From NCBI RefSeq assembly GCF_002934455.1, contig NZ_PTIR01000024.1, forward strand, positions 36,465 through 100,464: a stretch of 64,000 nt of DNA, read 5' to 3'. The first letter of the stretch is position 1. Each line of letters starts with the position of its first letter. The DNA comes from Trinickia symbiotica. Its GTDB lineage: Bacteria; Pseudomonadota; Gammaproteobacteria; Burkholderiales; Burkholderiaceae. Positions 12,759 through 22,873 of the stretch are shown here, piece by piece. A program made the translations under genes and the position numbers. Below the pieces are notes generated by a model. The model was not told the DNA's origin, did no database searches, and saw only the letters and a program-made list of their open reading frames with translations.

Positions 12759-12993
12759 GGTGCGAACGGGTGCCAGGCGATGCGCCGCACAAGAAACGAG
12801 CGAACTGCGTGCCGCGATGAGTGTCGAAAAGTGATGCGCGGCTCGGTCAGACGGAACGGTATGCACTGACAATACGTTTGCTGGCTTGCCGATAGTCCGT
12901 ACGATCGACATCGGGAAAACGATAATAAAAAAGCTATCGCAGTGCGGCAAAATCGGTCTCAAGCATTGACACGACTTACGGCGGGGAGCAAGA

Positions 12994-15063
12994 ATGACCC
13001 TCGCAATGGGTGAGCGCATCGAAGTCCCGAGGGTTCGCCCGGATGCGCTGCACCCGCCTATCAATCAGTCTTCCGAGGCTTACCGGTCACGAGCGGGTAT
13101 GACAGCTTCAAAACATCCTTCGAGTTCCTCTCACGCTGATACTTCTTCGAGCCACGGGCAGCAGGCCGCGGCGGGCAGCGCCGATCCGCAGCAAATGTTC
13201 GATGCATGGATGAACGCATGGCGTGCGTTTGCAAATGAGATGTCGCGGCCCGCGGCCGCGCCGTCGGGCGGGGGCGCGTCCGCGTCGGCGTCGAACGGAG
13301 CGGCCGCGCCGTTCGCGTTCCCGTTCACCATGCCGCCGATGCCACAGATGCCGCAGATGCCGGCGATGCCCCACATGCCGCAGATGCCGTCGTTGTCCGC
13401 CATGTACGGCATGGCCGGCGCGCCCAACGCCAATCAGACGGCGGCCGGATTTCCGGGCATCCCCCTGGCGGTGCCGGCCGAGCGGCTACAGCGATTGCAG
13501 GCGGACTACACGCGGGAATTCATCGAGCTGATGAAGCAGGCGAGCGCCGGCGGCGCGGCGGCGCCCGAACTGCCGGACCGGCGCTTTTCGTCTGAAGCTT
13601 GGAAAGCCTCGCCGGCCTTTGCCTATATGGCCGCGTGGTACCTGCTCAACGCGAGATACCTGCAGGAACTTGCCGACGCAGTCGACACCGATCCGAAGAC
13701 GCGCGAGCGGATTCGCTTCTCGGTCCAGCAATGGACAGCGGCCGCCTCGCCGAGCAACTTCCTCGCGCTCAATCCCGAAGCGCAGAAGGCGCTCGTCGAG
13801 AGCCACGGCGAGAGCTTGCGTCAGGGTGTCATGAACCTGCTCTCCGATCTGCGGCGCGGGAAGATCTCGCAAAGCGACGAGTCGCGGTTCGTGGTCGGCA
13901 AGAATATCGCCTCGACGGAAGGCGCCGTCGTCTTCGAGAACGATCTCATTCAGCTGATCCAGTACAAGCCGCGCACCGAGAGCGTCTTCGAGCGCCCGCT
14001 CCTGATGGTGCCGCCTTGCATCAACAAGTACTACATTCTCGATCTGCAACCCGAAAGTTCGCTCGTCGCCCATGCGCTCGAATCGGGCCATCAGGTTTAC
14101 ATGATTTCCTGGCGCAATCCCGATGCGTCGCTCGCGGGCAAGACGTGGGACGACTACATGACGGAAGGCGTGCTCGCCGCCATCGACGTGGTCAAGAGCG
14201 TGAGCGAGCGCGAGCAGATCAATACGTTCGGGTTCTGCATCGGCGGGACGATGCTCGCGTCGGCGCTCGCGATCCTCGCGGCGCGCGGTGAGCATCCGGC
14301 CGCCTCGATGACGCTCGTCACGGCGATGCTCGATTTCTCCGACACGGGGGTCCTGGACGTCTTCGTCGACGAAGCGCATGTGAGCATGCGCGAACAGACG
14401 ATCGGCGGCTGCAACGGCGCGGCGCCGGGTCTCATGCGCGGCCTCGAGTTCGCGAACGCGTTCTCGTTTTTGCGGCCGAACGATCTGGTCTGGAACTACG
14501 TCGTCGACAATTATCTGAAGGGCCGCACGCCAGTGCCGTTCGATCTGCTCTATTGGAACAGCGATTCGACGAATCTGCCAGGGCCGATGTTCGTCTGGTA
14601 TCTGCGCAACACGTATCTCGAGAATCGGGTGCGAGAGCCCGGCGCGCTGACCGTGTGCGGCGAGCCGCTCGACCTGTCGCGCATCGACGTGCCGACGTTC
14701 ATCTACGGCTCGCGCGAGGATCATATCGTGCCGTGGCGGACGGCCTACGGGTCGGCGCCGCTGTTGACCGGGCCGCAGCGGTTCGTGCTCGGCGCCTCGG
14801 GCCATATCGCCGGTGTCATCAATCCGCCGGCGAAGCGCAAGCGCAGCTACTGGGTATATGAAGGAAGCGAGAAGACGCTGCCCGAGGATCCGGACGAGTG
14901 GTTCGACGCGGCCGTCGAAAAACCCGGCAGCTGGTGGCCCGACTGGATCACGTGGCTCGACCAGTATGGCGGCCGCAAGGTCAAGTCCCGCGCGCAACTC
15001 GGCTCAGCCGAGTATCCGGTCATCGAGCCGGCGCCGGGGCGCTATGTGCAAGAGCGCGATTGA
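12994..15063 (+). CDS. phaC: Class I poly(3-hydroxyalkanoate) synthase
   Basis: PhaC polymerises 3-hydroxyacyl-CoA into PHA granules. The catalytic triad is recognisable: C415 in the GFCIGG lipase-like box, D576 in SREDHIVPW and H604 in GHIAG. The N-terminal half contains the MFDAWMNAWRAF segment and an unusual Met-Pro-rich stretch (about 112-132). The start at 12994 has GGGGAG five bases upstream; ATG 13099 (MTASKHPSS) gives a length nearer that of typical class I enzymes and cannot be excluded. It heads the order phaC, phaA, phaB, phaR. Confidence 0.96.
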   Translation: MTLAMGERIEVPRVRPDALHPPINQSSEAYRSRAGMTASKHPSSSSHADTSSSHGQQAAAGSADPQQMFDAWMNAWRAFANEMSRPAAAPSGGGASASASNGAAAPFAFPFTMPPMPQMPQMPAMPHMPQMPSLSAMYGMAGAPNANQTAAGFPGIPLAVPAERLQRLQADYTREFIELMKQASAGGAAAPELPDRRFSSEAWKASPAFAYMAAWYLLNARYLQELADAVDTDPKTRERIRFSVQQWTAAASPSNFLALNPEAQKALVESHGESLRQGVMNLLSDLRRGKISQSDESRFVVGKNIASTEGAVVFENDLIQLIQYKPRTESVFERPLLMVPPCINKYYILDLQPESSLVAHALESGHQVYMISWRNPDASLAGKTWDDYMTEGVLAAIDVVKSVSEREQINTFGFCIGGTMLASALAILAARGEHPAASMTLVTAMLDFSDTGVLDVFVDEAHVSMREQTIGGCNGAAPGLMRGLEFANAFSFLRPNDLVWNYVVDNYLKGRTPVPFDLLYWNSDSTNLPGPMFVWYLRNTYLENRVREPGALTVCGEPLDLSRIDVPTFIYGSREDHIVPWRTAYGSAPLLTGPQRFVLGASGHIAGVINPPAKRKRSYWVYEGSEKTLPEDPDEWFDAAVEKPGSWWPDWITWLDQYGGRKVKSRAQLGSAEYPVIEPAPGRYVQERD
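13330..13389 (+). repeat. Met-Pro codon repeat inside phaC
   Basis: This is an imperfect in-frame repeat of ATG-CCG-type units encoding MPPMPQMPQMPAMPHMPQMP. It lies in the variable N-terminal region of PhaC, upstream of the conserved catalytic domain. Confidence 0.85.
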
Positions 15064-15211
15064 GCGAAGGCAAGCCGTTCGTTCCATCGGCCGCGACACT
15101 CGATCGGATCGAGCGCTGACGCGCGAAGGTCCGGATCGGCTGCTTCACGGGACCTCGGTCACGCGCACCCGCGCGAACCGCGGTCGGAATTGATTTTCAA
15201 CTGTACGGGGC

Positions 15212-15228
15212 GCGGCCCAAAAGGCCGC
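15212..15228 (+). other. Hairpin in the phaA leader
   Basis: GCGGCC pairs with GGCCGC around CAAAA, just upstream of the phaA ribosome site (GGAGGAG, 15236-15242). No T-run follows, so it is not a terminator. It could stabilise or limit the phaA message; that is inference. Confidence 0.6.
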
Positions 15229-15249
15229 CTCGCTCGGAGGAGTTCCAAA

Positions 15250-16431
15250 ATGACAGACGTAGTGATCGTTTCCGCTGCTCGTACCGCCGTCGGCAAATTC
15301 GGCGGCTCGCTTGCCAAGATTCCGGCGCCGGAGCTCGGGGCCACGGTGATTCGCGCGGTGCTCGAGCGTGCGGGCGTGAAGCCCGAGCAGGTCAGCGAAG
15401 TCATCATGGGCCAAGTGCTGACCGGCGGCTCCGGGCAGAACCCCGCACGGCAAGCGCTGATCAAGGCGGGCCTGCCGAGCGCCATACCCGGCATGACGAT
15501 CAACAAGGTCTGCGGCTCGGGCCTGAAGGCGGTCATGCTCGCGGCGAACGCCGTCATTGCCGGCGATGCGGACATCGTTGTTGCGGGCGGCCAGGAAAAC
15601 ATGAGCGCCGCGCCGCACATCCTGCTCGGCTCGCGCGACGGCTTCCGCATGGGCGACGCGAAGCTCGTCGATTCGATGATCGTCGACGGCCTATGGGACG
15701 TCTACAACCAGTATCACATGGGCGTGACGGCCGAAAACGTCGCCAAGGAATACAGCGTGACGCGCGAAGAGCAGGACCAGTTTGCCGCGCTCTCGCAGAA
15801 CAAGGCCGAGGCCGCGCAGAAGTCGGGGCGGTTCGACGACGAGATCGTGCCCGTCGAAGTGCCGCAGAGGAAGGGCGAGCCGCTGCGCTTTGCCACCGAC
15901 GAGTTCGTGCGTCACGGCGTCACCGCCGAATCGTTGGGGGGGCTCAAGCCTGCTTTTGCGAAGGAAGGCTCGGTGACGGCCGGCAATGCGTCGGGCATCA
16001 ATGACGGTGCGGCGGCCGTGCTCGTCATGTCGGCTAAGAAGGCCGACGCGCTCGGCCTGAAGCCGCTCGCGCGCATCAAGGCCTACGGGAATGCGGGCGT
16101 CGATCCGAAGGTGATGGGCATGGGGCCCGTGCCGGCGTCGCGGCGCTGCCTCGAGCGTGCGGGATGGTCTGTCGGCGATCTCGATCTAATGGAAATCAAC
16201 GAGGCGTTCGCGGCGCAGGCGCTGGCGGTCCACAAGCAAATGGGCTGGGATACGTCGAAGATCAACGTGAACGGCGGCGCAATTGCGATCGGTCACCCGA
16301 TCGGCGCGTCGGGTTGCCGTATTCTTGTCACGCTGCTGCACGAGATGCAAAAGCGCGACGCGAAGCGCGGCTTGGCTTCGCTTTGCATCGGCGGAGGGAT
16401 GGGCGTGGCGCTGGCCGTCGAGCGGGTGTGA
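15250..16431 (+). CDS. phaA: Acetyl-CoA acetyltransferase (beta-ketothiolase) PhaA
   Basis: This 393-residue biosynthetic thiolase condenses two acetyl-CoA to acetoacetyl-CoA for PHA synthesis. Catalytic residues are visible: C88 (KVCGSGLK), H349 (IGHPIGASG) and C379 (LCIGGGMG). The start is fixed by GGAGGAG seven bases upstream. It lies 186 bases after phaC and 100 bases before phaB, all on one strand. Confidence 0.96.
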   Translation: MTDVVIVSAARTAVGKFGGSLAKIPAPELGATVIRAVLERAGVKPEQVSEVIMGQVLTGGSGQNPARQALIKAGLPSAIPGMTINKVCGSGLKAVMLAANAVIAGDADIVVAGGQENMSAAPHILLGSRDGFRMGDAKLVDSMIVDGLWDVYNQYHMGVTAENVAKEYSVTREEQDQFAALSQNKAEAAQKSGRFDDEIVPVEVPQRKGEPLRFATDEFVRHGVTAESLGGLKPAFAKEGSVTAGNASGINDGAAAVLVMSAKKADALGLKPLARIKAYGNAGVDPKVMGMGPVPASRRCLERAGWSVGDLDLMEINEAFAAQALAVHKQMGWDTSKINVNGGAIAIGHPIGASGCRILVTLLHEMQKRDAKRGLASLCIGGGMGVALAVERV

Positions 16432-16482
16432 CGGCGCGCATGTCGCAGGAAGGGCCGCTTGGTCGGGGCGGTTGATAACGAG

Positions 16483-16507
16483 GGGCGGGGCGTCAGGCGC
16501 CCCGCCC
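16483..16507 (+). other. Strong intercistronic hairpin between phaA and phaB
   Basis: A perfect 10-bp all-G/C stem, GGGCGGGGCG with CGCCCCGCCC, closes a TCAGG loop and is followed by A residues rather than T. It is too A-rich downstream to terminate on this strand. A role in mRNA processing or stability is inference. Confidence 0.7.
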
Positions 16508-16531
16508 AAAAAGAGAAATGGAGCGTGATTC

Positions 16532-17272
16532 ATGAGTCAGCGCATTGCGTACGTAACGGGCGGGATGGGCGGTATCGGCACCGCCATCTGCCAGCGCCTT
16601 CACAAGCAGGGCTATCGGGTAGTCGCGGGCTGCGGGCCGAACTCGCCGCGCCGCGCGACGTGGCTCGAGCAGCAAAAGGCGCTCGGCTACGATTTCGTCG
16701 CGTCGGAAGGCAACGTCGGCGATTGGGAGTCGACGAAGGCCGCGTTCGACAAGGTGAAGGCCGAAGTCGGCGAGATCGATGTGCTCGTCAACAACGCGGG
16801 CATTACGCGCGACGTCGTGTTTCGCAAGATGACGCATGAGGACTGGACGGCCGTCATCGACACCAATCTGACGAGCCTTTTCAACGTGACCAAGCAGGTC
16901 ATCGACGGGATGGTCGAGCGTGGATGGGGGCGCATCGTCAACATTTCGTCGGTCAACGGTCAGAAAGGGCAGTTCGGGCAGACGAACTATTCGACCGCCA
17001 AGGCGGGCATTCACGGCTTCACGATGGCGCTGGCGCAGGAAGTGGCGACGAAGGGCGTGACGGTCAATACGGTGTCGCCGGGCTACATTGGGACGGATAT
17101 GGTCAAGTCGATCCGCGCCGATGTGCTCGAGAAGATCATTGCGACGATTCCGGTGCGCCGGCTCGGCTCTCCGGACGAGATCGCTTCGATCGTGGCGTGG
17201 CTGGCGTCGGAGGAGTCGGGGTTTTCGACGGGCGCCGATTTTTCGTTGAACGGCGGTTTGCACATGGGCTGA
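16532..17272 (+). CDS. phaB: Acetoacetyl-CoA reductase PhaB
   Basis: This short-chain dehydrogenase of 246 residues makes (R)-3-hydroxybutyryl-CoA with NADPH. It has the nucleotide loop TGGMGGIG (9-16), NNAG (87-90) and the catalytic S140, Y153 and K157 (YSTAK). The C-terminal FSLNGGLHMG is typical of PhaB. GGAG precedes the ATG. It completes the pathway from acetyl-CoA to the PhaC substrate. Confidence 0.96.
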   Translation: MSQRIAYVTGGMGGIGTAICQRLHKQGYRVVAGCGPNSPRRATWLEQQKALGYDFVASEGNVGDWESTKAAFDKVKAEVGEIDVLVNNAGITRDVVFRKMTHEDWTAVIDTNLTSLFNVTKQVIDGMVERGWGRIVNISSVNGQKGQFGQTNYSTAKAGIHGFTMALAQEVATKGVTVNTVSPGYIGTDMVKSIRADVLEKIIATIPVRRLGSPDEIASIVAWLASEESGFSTGADFSLNGGLHMG

Positions 17273-17423
17273 TGCGCGTCGGCCGGCTGCGGATTCCGCT
17301 GTGTCGCGGCCGGCACAGTCGCGTTTCGGGGTTTCGGTTTCGGGGGCCGGTCCGCCAGTGCCACAGCGGCGGATACGACGCGCCGACACTGCGCTACATT
17401 GGCTTGATATTAGAAGGCGTTAC

Positions 17424-17996
17424 ATGTCGACTACAAAGAAAACAGCCGAGCGATTCATCAAAAAATATCCGAACCGTCGGCTCTATGACACGGAGACGAG
17501 CACGTACATCACGTTGAGCGACGTGAAGCAACTGGTGCTCGACCAGGAGGACTTCAAGGTCATCGATGCGAAGACCAACGAAGATCTGACGCGCAGCATC
17601 CTGCTGCAGATCATTCTCGAAGAGGAGAGCGGCGGCGTGCCGATGTTCTCCTCTTCGATGCTCTCGCAGATCATCCGTTTCTACGGGCATGCGATGCAGG
17701 GAATGATGGGCACGTATCTGGAAAAGAATATTCAGGCGTTCATCGATATCCAGAACAAGCTCGCCGAGCAGTCGAAGACCCTCTACGAGGGCAATGCGCT
17801 GAACCCCGAGGTATGGTCGCAATTCATGAACATGCAGGCGCCGATGATGCAGGGCATGATGACGAGCTACATCGAACAATCGAAGAACATGTTCGTGCAA
17901 CTGCAGGAGCAGATGCAGAACCAGGCGAAGTCGATGTTCAGTTCGTTTACCTTCAACAAGCCCAACTCGGGGTCGGAGCCGCCGGAAAAGAAGTAG
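17424..17996 (+). CDS. phaR: PHA synthesis repressor PhaR
   Basis: This 190-residue protein begins [26 protein letters not shown]..., the conserved N-terminal DNA-binding domain of PhaR. The accumulation-regulator domain and a Met/Gln-rich tail follow. PhaR binds both DNA and nascent PHA granules and derepresses phasin genes when polymer forms. It lies 151 bases after phaB on the same strand and may have its own promoter. Confidence 0.95.
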   Translation: MSTTKKTAERFIKKYPNRRLYDTETSTYITLSDVKQLVLDQEDFKVIDAKTNEDLTRSILLQIILEEESGGVPMFSSSMLSQIIRFYGHAMQGMMGTYLEKNIQAFIDIQNKLAEQSKTLYEGNALNPEVWSQFMNMQAPMMQGMMTSYIEQSKNMFVQLQEQMQNQAKSMFSSFTFNKPNSGSEPPEKK

Positions 17997-18162
17997 GACG
18001 GACGGTGCGGCGATCCGCGGGCGGATGCCGGATCGGCCGGCGTGCGAAGGCGCGGGCCCTGGCGGCGAGTTACAATACGCGGTTTCTCTGACGAGCCGCG
18101 GGACTGGACAGCGCCTATCGCGCTCGCCGCTTCCCTCGTTGCCATTTGTCGCCGAACCGCCC

Positions 18163-19563
18163 ATGCCGCAGACTTCATCCCCCACCTCGCCTGTCGCCGC
18201 GCCGAGCGCCGCTCCCAAAGTCGGCTTCGTTTCCCTCGGGTGCCCCAAGGCTCTCGTCGACTCCGAGCAGATCATCACCCAGCTGCGCGCCGAGGGTTAC
18301 GAGATCTCGGGCACCTATGACGGTGCCGATCTCGTTGTCGTCAACACCTGCGGCTTCATCGATGAAGCGGTTCAGGAAAGCCTCGACGCCATCGGCGAAG
18401 CCCTCACCGAGAACGGCAAGGTCATCGTCACCGGCTGCCTCGGCGCCAAAAAGAGTGCAAGCGGCACCGGTCTCATCGAGGAAGTGCATCCGAAGGTGCT
18501 CGCGGTCACCGGCCCGCACGCCGTCGGCGAGGTCATGCAGGCCGTGCACAGCCATCTGCCCAAGCCGCACGACCCGTTCGTCGATCTGGTGCCGCCCGCG
18601 GGGATCAAGCTCACGCCGCGCCACTATGCGTATTTGAAGATTTCCGAGGGCTGCAACCATCGCTGCACGTTCTGCATCATCCCGTCGATGCGCGGAGACC
18701 TCGTCTCGCGTCCCATCGCGGAAGTCATGCTGGAAGCCGAGAATCTCTTCAAATCGGGCGTGAAGGAGTTGCTCGTCATCTCGCAGGACACGAGCGCCTA
18801 CGGTACCGATGTCAAGTTCCGCACCGGCTTCTGGAATGGTCGGCCCCTCAAGACGCGCATGACGGAGCTCGTCGGTGCCCTCGGCGAGCTCGCGGCGCAA
18901 TACGGCGCCTGGGTCCGGCTCCATTACGTCTATCCCTATCCGCACGTCGACGAGATCATTCCGATGATGGCCGAGGGCCCGCTGAAGGGCCACGTTCTGC
19001 CCTACCTCGACGTGCCGTTCCAACACGCCGATCCGCAAGTGCTCAAGCGCATGAAGCGTCCTGCCAACGCCGAGCGGACGCTCGAGCGCGTCGCCAACTG
19101 GCGCCGGATTTGCCCCGATCTGACGATCCGCAGCACGTTCATCGCGGGGTTCCCCGGCGAGACGGAGGCGCAATTCGAGACACTCCTCGAATTCATTCGC
19201 GCCGCGGAGCTCGATCGAGTGGGCTGCTTCGCGTACTCTCCCGTCGAAGGTGCGAGCGCGAACGAGCTCGATGGCGCGTTGCCCGATGAAGTCCGGGAAG
19301 CGCGTCGCGCGCGCTTCATGGAAGTCGCCGAAGAAGTGTCGGCCAAGCGCATGGCGCGCAAGGTCGGCAAAACGCTGAAGGTGCTCGTCGACGAAGTCAA
19401 CGCCGACGGCGGCATCGGCCGCACGGCCGCCGACGCGCCGGAGATCGACGGCGTGGTCTATGTCGCGCCGGCGACGAAGGCGTCGAAGCGCTACAAGGTC
19501 GGCGACTTCGTATCGGTGAGAATCACGGGCGCCGACGGGCACGACCTGTGGGGAGAAGTCTGA
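18163..19563 (+). CDS. rimO: Ribosomal protein S12 methylthiotransferase RimO
   Basis: This 466-residue radical-SAM enzyme methylthiolates an aspartate of ribosomal protein S12. The N-terminal UPF0004 domain supplies cysteines 27, 63 and 92 ([22 protein letters not shown]). The radical-SAM motif is C164, C168 and C171 in [10 protein letters not shown]-terminal TRAM domain ends in [11 protein letters not shown]. The ATG at 18163 begins a short variable leader before the conserved [10 protein letters not shown]. Confidence 0.96.
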   Translation: MPQTSSPTSPVAAPSAAPKVGFVSLGCPKALVDSEQIITQLRAEGYEISGTYDGADLVVVNTCGFIDEAVQESLDAIGEALTENGKVIVTGCLGAKKSASGTGLIEEVHPKVLAVTGPHAVGEVMQAVHSHLPKPHDPFVDLVPPAGIKLTPRHYAYLKISEGCNHRCTFCIIPSMRGDLVSRPIAEVMLEAENLFKSGVKELLVISQDTSAYGTDVKFRTGFWNGRPLKTRMTELVGALGELAAQYGAWVRLHYVYPYPHVDEIIPMMAEGPLKGHVLPYLDVPFQHADPQVLKRMKRPANAERTLERVANWRRICPDLTIRSTFIAGFPGETEAQFETLLEFIRAAELDRVGCFAYSPVEGASANELDGALPDEVREARRARFMEVAEEVSAKRMARKVGKTLKVLVDEVNADGGIGRTAADAPEIDGVVYVAPATKASKRYKVGDFVSVRITGADGHDLWGEV

Positions 19564-19633
19564 CCGCAGCGCGTGCTTCGCGTCTCGTTCGCCTCGTATC
19601 CATCCATCGACAGCCTTAGTTCAGGAGACGGCA

Positions 19634-20824
19634 ATGCAACGAGAAGTCGTAGTGGTGAGCGGCGTGCGGACGGCGGTCGGCGATTTCGGCGGCAGCCTCA
19701 AGGACTTCGCGCCGACCGAGCTCGGCGCGCGCGTCGTGCGCGAAGCGCTGTCGCGCGCGCAAGTGCGTGGCGACGAAGTCGGCCATGTCGTCTTCGGCAA
19801 TGTCATTCAGACGGAGCCGAAGGACATGTACCTCGCGCGCGTGGCCGCGCTCAACGCCGGCGTGGCGCAGTCCGCGCCCGCCATGACGGTCAACCGTCTG
19901 TGCGGCTCGGGTCTGCAGGCGGTCGTTTCGGCCGCGCAGAGCATTCTGCTCGGCGATACCGACATCGCTGTCGCGGGCGGCGCGGAAAGCATGAGCCGCG
20001 CACCGTACATCGCGCCGGCCGCGCGCTTCGGACAGCGCATGGGCGACGCGCGCATCGTCGACATGATGCTCGGCGCGCTTCATGACCCCTTCGAGTCGTT
20101 TCATATGGGCGTGACGGCCGAGAACGTCGCGCGCAAGTACGGCATCACGCGCGAGGCCCAGGATGCACTCGCGCTCGAATCGCATCGGCGCGCGTCGCGC
20201 GCGATTCGCGAAGGTTACTTCAAGAGCCAGGTCTTGCCGATTTCGATTCCGTCGAAGAAGGGCGAAGTGGTCTTCGACGCCGATGAGCATGTCCGGCACG
20301 AGACGTCGATCGAAGATCTCGCGCGGCTCAAGCCTGTCTACCAGAAGGAAGGCGGGACGGTGACGGCCGGCAATGCGTCGGGCATCAACGACGGTGCGGG
20401 CGCTCTCGTGCTGATGGAGCGTCGCGTCGCCGAAGCGCGAGGGATCAGGCCGCTCGGGCGCATCGTCGCGTACGGCCACGCGGGCGTGGATCCGGCATAC
20501 ATGGGCATCGGGCCGGTGCCGGCCACGCGCCACGCACTCCAGCGCGCCGGGCTTTCGGTGGCCGATCTCGACGTGATCGAAGCCAACGAGGCGTTCGCGG
20601 CACAGGCATGCGCGGTGACGGCGGAGCTCGGGCTCGACCCGGCCCGCGTCAACCCGAACGGTTCCGGTATCTCGCTCGGTCATCCGATCGGCGCAACGGG
20701 CGCGATCATCGCGATCAAGGCGCTCTACGAGCTGCAACGCCGTGACGGGCGCTATGCGCTCGCCACGATGTGCATCGGCGGAGGGCAAGGCATCGCCGTC
20801 ATATTCGAAACTTACCAACCATGA
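19634..20824 (+). CDS. bktB: Beta-ketothiolase, BktB-like
   Basis: This is a second thiolase in the window, 396 residues, with C90 (RLCGSGLQ), H350 (LGHPIGATG) and C380 (MCIGGGQG). It differs clearly from PhaA: it has the QTEPKDMYLARVAA segment typical of BktB, which condenses acetyl-CoA with propionyl-CoA or longer acyl-CoA. Its closeness to the pha genes suggests supply of C5 or longer PHA precursors, though catabolic thiolysis is also possible. Its stop overlaps the metC start as ATGA. Confidence 0.88.
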   Translation: MQREVVVVSGVRTAVGDFGGSLKDFAPTELGARVVREALSRAQVRGDEVGHVVFGNVIQTEPKDMYLARVAALNAGVAQSAPAMTVNRLCGSGLQAVVSAAQSILLGDTDIAVAGGAESMSRAPYIAPAARFGQRMGDARIVDMMLGALHDPFESFHMGVTAENVARKYGITREAQDALALESHRRASRAIREGYFKSQVLPISIPSKKGEVVFDADEHVRHETSIEDLARLKPVYQKEGGTVTAGNASGINDGAGALVLMERRVAEARGIRPLGRIVAYGHAGVDPAYMGIGPVPATRHALQRAGLSVADLDVIEANEAFAAQACAVTAELGLDPARVNPNGSGISLGHPIGATGAIIAIKALYELQRRDGRYALATMCIGGGQGIAVIFETYQP

Positions 20825-22011
20825 CAGACTCCACTTCCTCCTCGCGGGCCCGGCAAACACGGATTGTCCATGCTGACCCGCATCTCGAGCCGGGTTTCGA
20901 GTCGTTCGTGACGCCGGTCATGCGTGCCTCCACCGTCGTCTTCCCCGATCTCGCAACCGTGCGAGCGGGGGATTGGCGCGACGATTCGCAATGGCGCTAC
21001 GGCCTGCACGCGACGCCGACTTCCGCCGCACTCGCGCAGCGCATCGCGGCGATCGAGGGCGGCAAGCAAGCGCTGTTGCAGCCATCGGGACTTTCGGCGA
21101 TCTCGAACGTCTATTTCGGCATCGTCAAAACAGGCGACGACGTGCTGATTCCCGATAACGTCTACTCGCCGAACCGCGAGCATGGCGAGTGGCTTGCGCA
21201 CGATTTCGGCATTTCCGTCCGCTACTACGATCCGCTCGTCGGCGGCGGCATCGCCGACCTGATTCGGCCGAATACGCGTCTCATCTGGATCGAGTCGCCG
21301 GGCTCGGTCACGATGGAAGTGCCCGACGTCCGCGCGATCGTGGCGGCGGCACGCGAGCGCCATGTCGTGACCGCGATCGACAATACCTATTCGGCGGGCC
21401 TGGCATTCCGGCCGCTCGAGCTTGGCGTCGACATCTCGGTGCAGGCGATGACGAAATACCAATCGGGCGGCAGCGACGTTCTGATGGGTGCGACGATCAC
21501 GATCGATCACGAGCTGCACCTGAAGCTCAAACGCGCGCGCATGCGCATGGGGATCGGTGTCTCGGTCGACGATTGCTCACTTGTGCTGCGCAGTCTGCCG
21601 AGCATGAAAGCTCGCTTCGAGGCGCACGATCGTACCGCGCTGGGCCTCGCACGTTGGCTGAAGGCGCGTCCGGAAATCGCGGCGGTGCTGCATCCGGCGC
21701 TGCCCGATTGTCCGGGTCACGCCGAGTTCATGCGCGATTTCACGGGCGCGGGCGGACTCTTTTCGGTGATCTTCGATGAGCGCTACAGCCACGCGCAGAT
21801 CGATGCGTTTGTCGAGGCGCTCGAGCTCTTCGCCATCGGTTGGAGCTGGGGCGGCGCGTACAGTCTCGCCATGCCGTACGACGTGGTGTCGATGCGCACG
21901 GCATCGCGCTGGCCGCATCGGGGTATCCTGGTCCGGTTCTATACCGGTCTGGAAGACGAGGCCGATCTGCGTGCCGATATCGAACGCGCGATGAAGTCGG
22001 CGCTCGGTTGA
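20821..22011 (+). CDS. metC: Cystathionine beta-lyase
   Basis: This 396-residue PLP enzyme of the Cys/Met metabolism family cleaves cystathionine to homocysteine, ammonia and pyruvate. The Schiff-base lysine is K212 (AMTKYQSGGSD), with D187 in AIDNTYSAG contacting the cofactor ring. The segment HPALPDCPGHAEFMRDFTGAGGLFS supports MetC rather than MetB. It overlaps bktB by four bases, so the two are probably translated together. It is convergent with serB. Confidence 0.93.
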   Translation: MTDSTSSSRARQTRIVHADPHLEPGFESFVTPVMRASTVVFPDLATVRAGDWRDDSQWRYGLHATPTSAALAQRIAAIEGGKQALLQPSGLSAISNVYFGIVKTGDDVLIPDNVYSPNREHGEWLAHDFGISVRYYDPLVGGGIADLIRPNTRLIWIESPGSVTMEVPDVRAIVAAARERHVVTAIDNTYSAGLAFRPLELGVDISVQAMTKYQSGGSDVLMGATITIDHELHLKLKRARMRMGIGVSVDDCSLVLRSLPSMKARFEAHDRTALGLARWLKARPEIAAVLHPALPDCPGHAEFMRDFTGAGGLFSVIFDERYSHAQIDAFVEALELFAIGWSWGGAYSLAMPYDVVSMRTASRWPHRGILVRFYTGLEDEADLRADIERAMKSALG

Positions 22012-22033
22012 TTCCTTAGCCGCGCTCCGGCGC

Positions 22034-22873
22034 TCAGAATAGCCGCAGCAGGCCGTCGAGGCCGACGTAATTGAATGCCACGTCGGCAGCGGCGCGCACG
22101 ACAGGCTTCGCGCGGAAAGCGACCGAGAGTCCCGCCTCGGCCATCATCTCGAGGTCGTTCGAGCCATCGCCGAAGACGATGGCCTGCGACGTCGGAATGC
22201 CCGACGCCTCGCAGGCCTTGCGCAACGTATGCGCCTTCACGCTCGCGTCGACGATCTCGCCGAGCACCTTTCCTGTCAGCTTGCCGTCGACGATTTCGAG
22301 CGTATTGGCGCGCGCGAAATCGAGGTTGAGCTTCGCTTTGAGCCGGTCCGTGAAGAACGTGAAGCCGCCCGAGACGAGCAGCGTGCGCATCCCGGCAGCC
22401 TGCACGGCGGCAAGTAGGGTCTCCGCGCCCGGCGAGAGTCGCAGCCGTTCGCGGAAGACGTGTTCGAGCGCAGTCGCATCGAGCCCTTCGAGCAGCGCGA
22501 CACGCGCCGTGAGGCTTTCATCGAAGTTCTTGATCTCGCCGCGCATGGCGGCCTCGGTGATCGCCGAGACTTCCGCCTTCAGCCCGCAAAAGTCCGCGAT
22601 TTCGTCGATGCATTCGATCGTGATCAGCGTCGAGTCCATGTCCATGGTCACGAGGCCAAAGTCCCGCAGCGAAAGCCCGGGGCGCACGAACGCGTAGTCG
22701 AGCGCGTGAGTCGCGCAATAGGCTTCCACGTCGCCGCGCTGGGCCGGATCGGCATCGGCGATTCGGACCGCATAGGGATCGACGGGCTGCGCATGCGAGC
22801 CCCGTGCGAGTGCGATAAGCGGTTTGACATGAGCAGCCGCTAACGGCTCGGGGCTTTGAATGACGAGATTCAT
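22034..22873 (-). CDS. serB: Phosphoserine phosphatase
   Basis: This 279-residue HAD-superfamily phosphatase dephosphorylates phosphoserine, the last step of serine synthesis. The nucleophile motif DMDST is at 78-82. Motif II (LLVSGGFTFF), the motif III lysine region and GDGSNDLEMM are all present. The N-terminal 70 residues are the variable or degenerate ACT-like part common in SerB. The start at MNLVIQSPEP was chosen over longer frames because the upstream sequence is not protein-like. Confidence 0.95.
   Translation of the reverse strand: MNLVIQSPEPLAAAHVKPLIALARGSHAQPVDPYAVRIADADPAQRGDVEAYCATHALDYAFVRPGLSLRDFGLVTMDMDSTLITIECIDEIADFCGLKAEVSAITEAAMRGEIKNFDESLTARVALLEGLDATALEHVFRERLRLSPGAETLLAAVQAAGMRTLLVSGGFTFFTDRLKAKLNLDFARANTLEIVDGKLTGKVLGEIVDASVKAHTLRKACEASGIPTSQAIVFGDGSNDLEMMAEAGLSVAFRAKPVVRAAADVAFNYVGLDGLLRLF

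Noticed and set aside
12966..12971. TTGACA as a -35 box for phaC
   Set aside because: It lies 28 bases before the start codon; a -10 box would fall on the ribosome site, and none is seen.
13486..14997. Long minus-strand open frame opposite phaC
   Set aside because: It is a shadow of the PhaC coding frame with charged, low-complexity composition.
16483..16507. phaA-phaB hairpin as a terminator
   Set aside because: It is followed by A residues on the plus strand, not T, and phaB starts 25 bases later.
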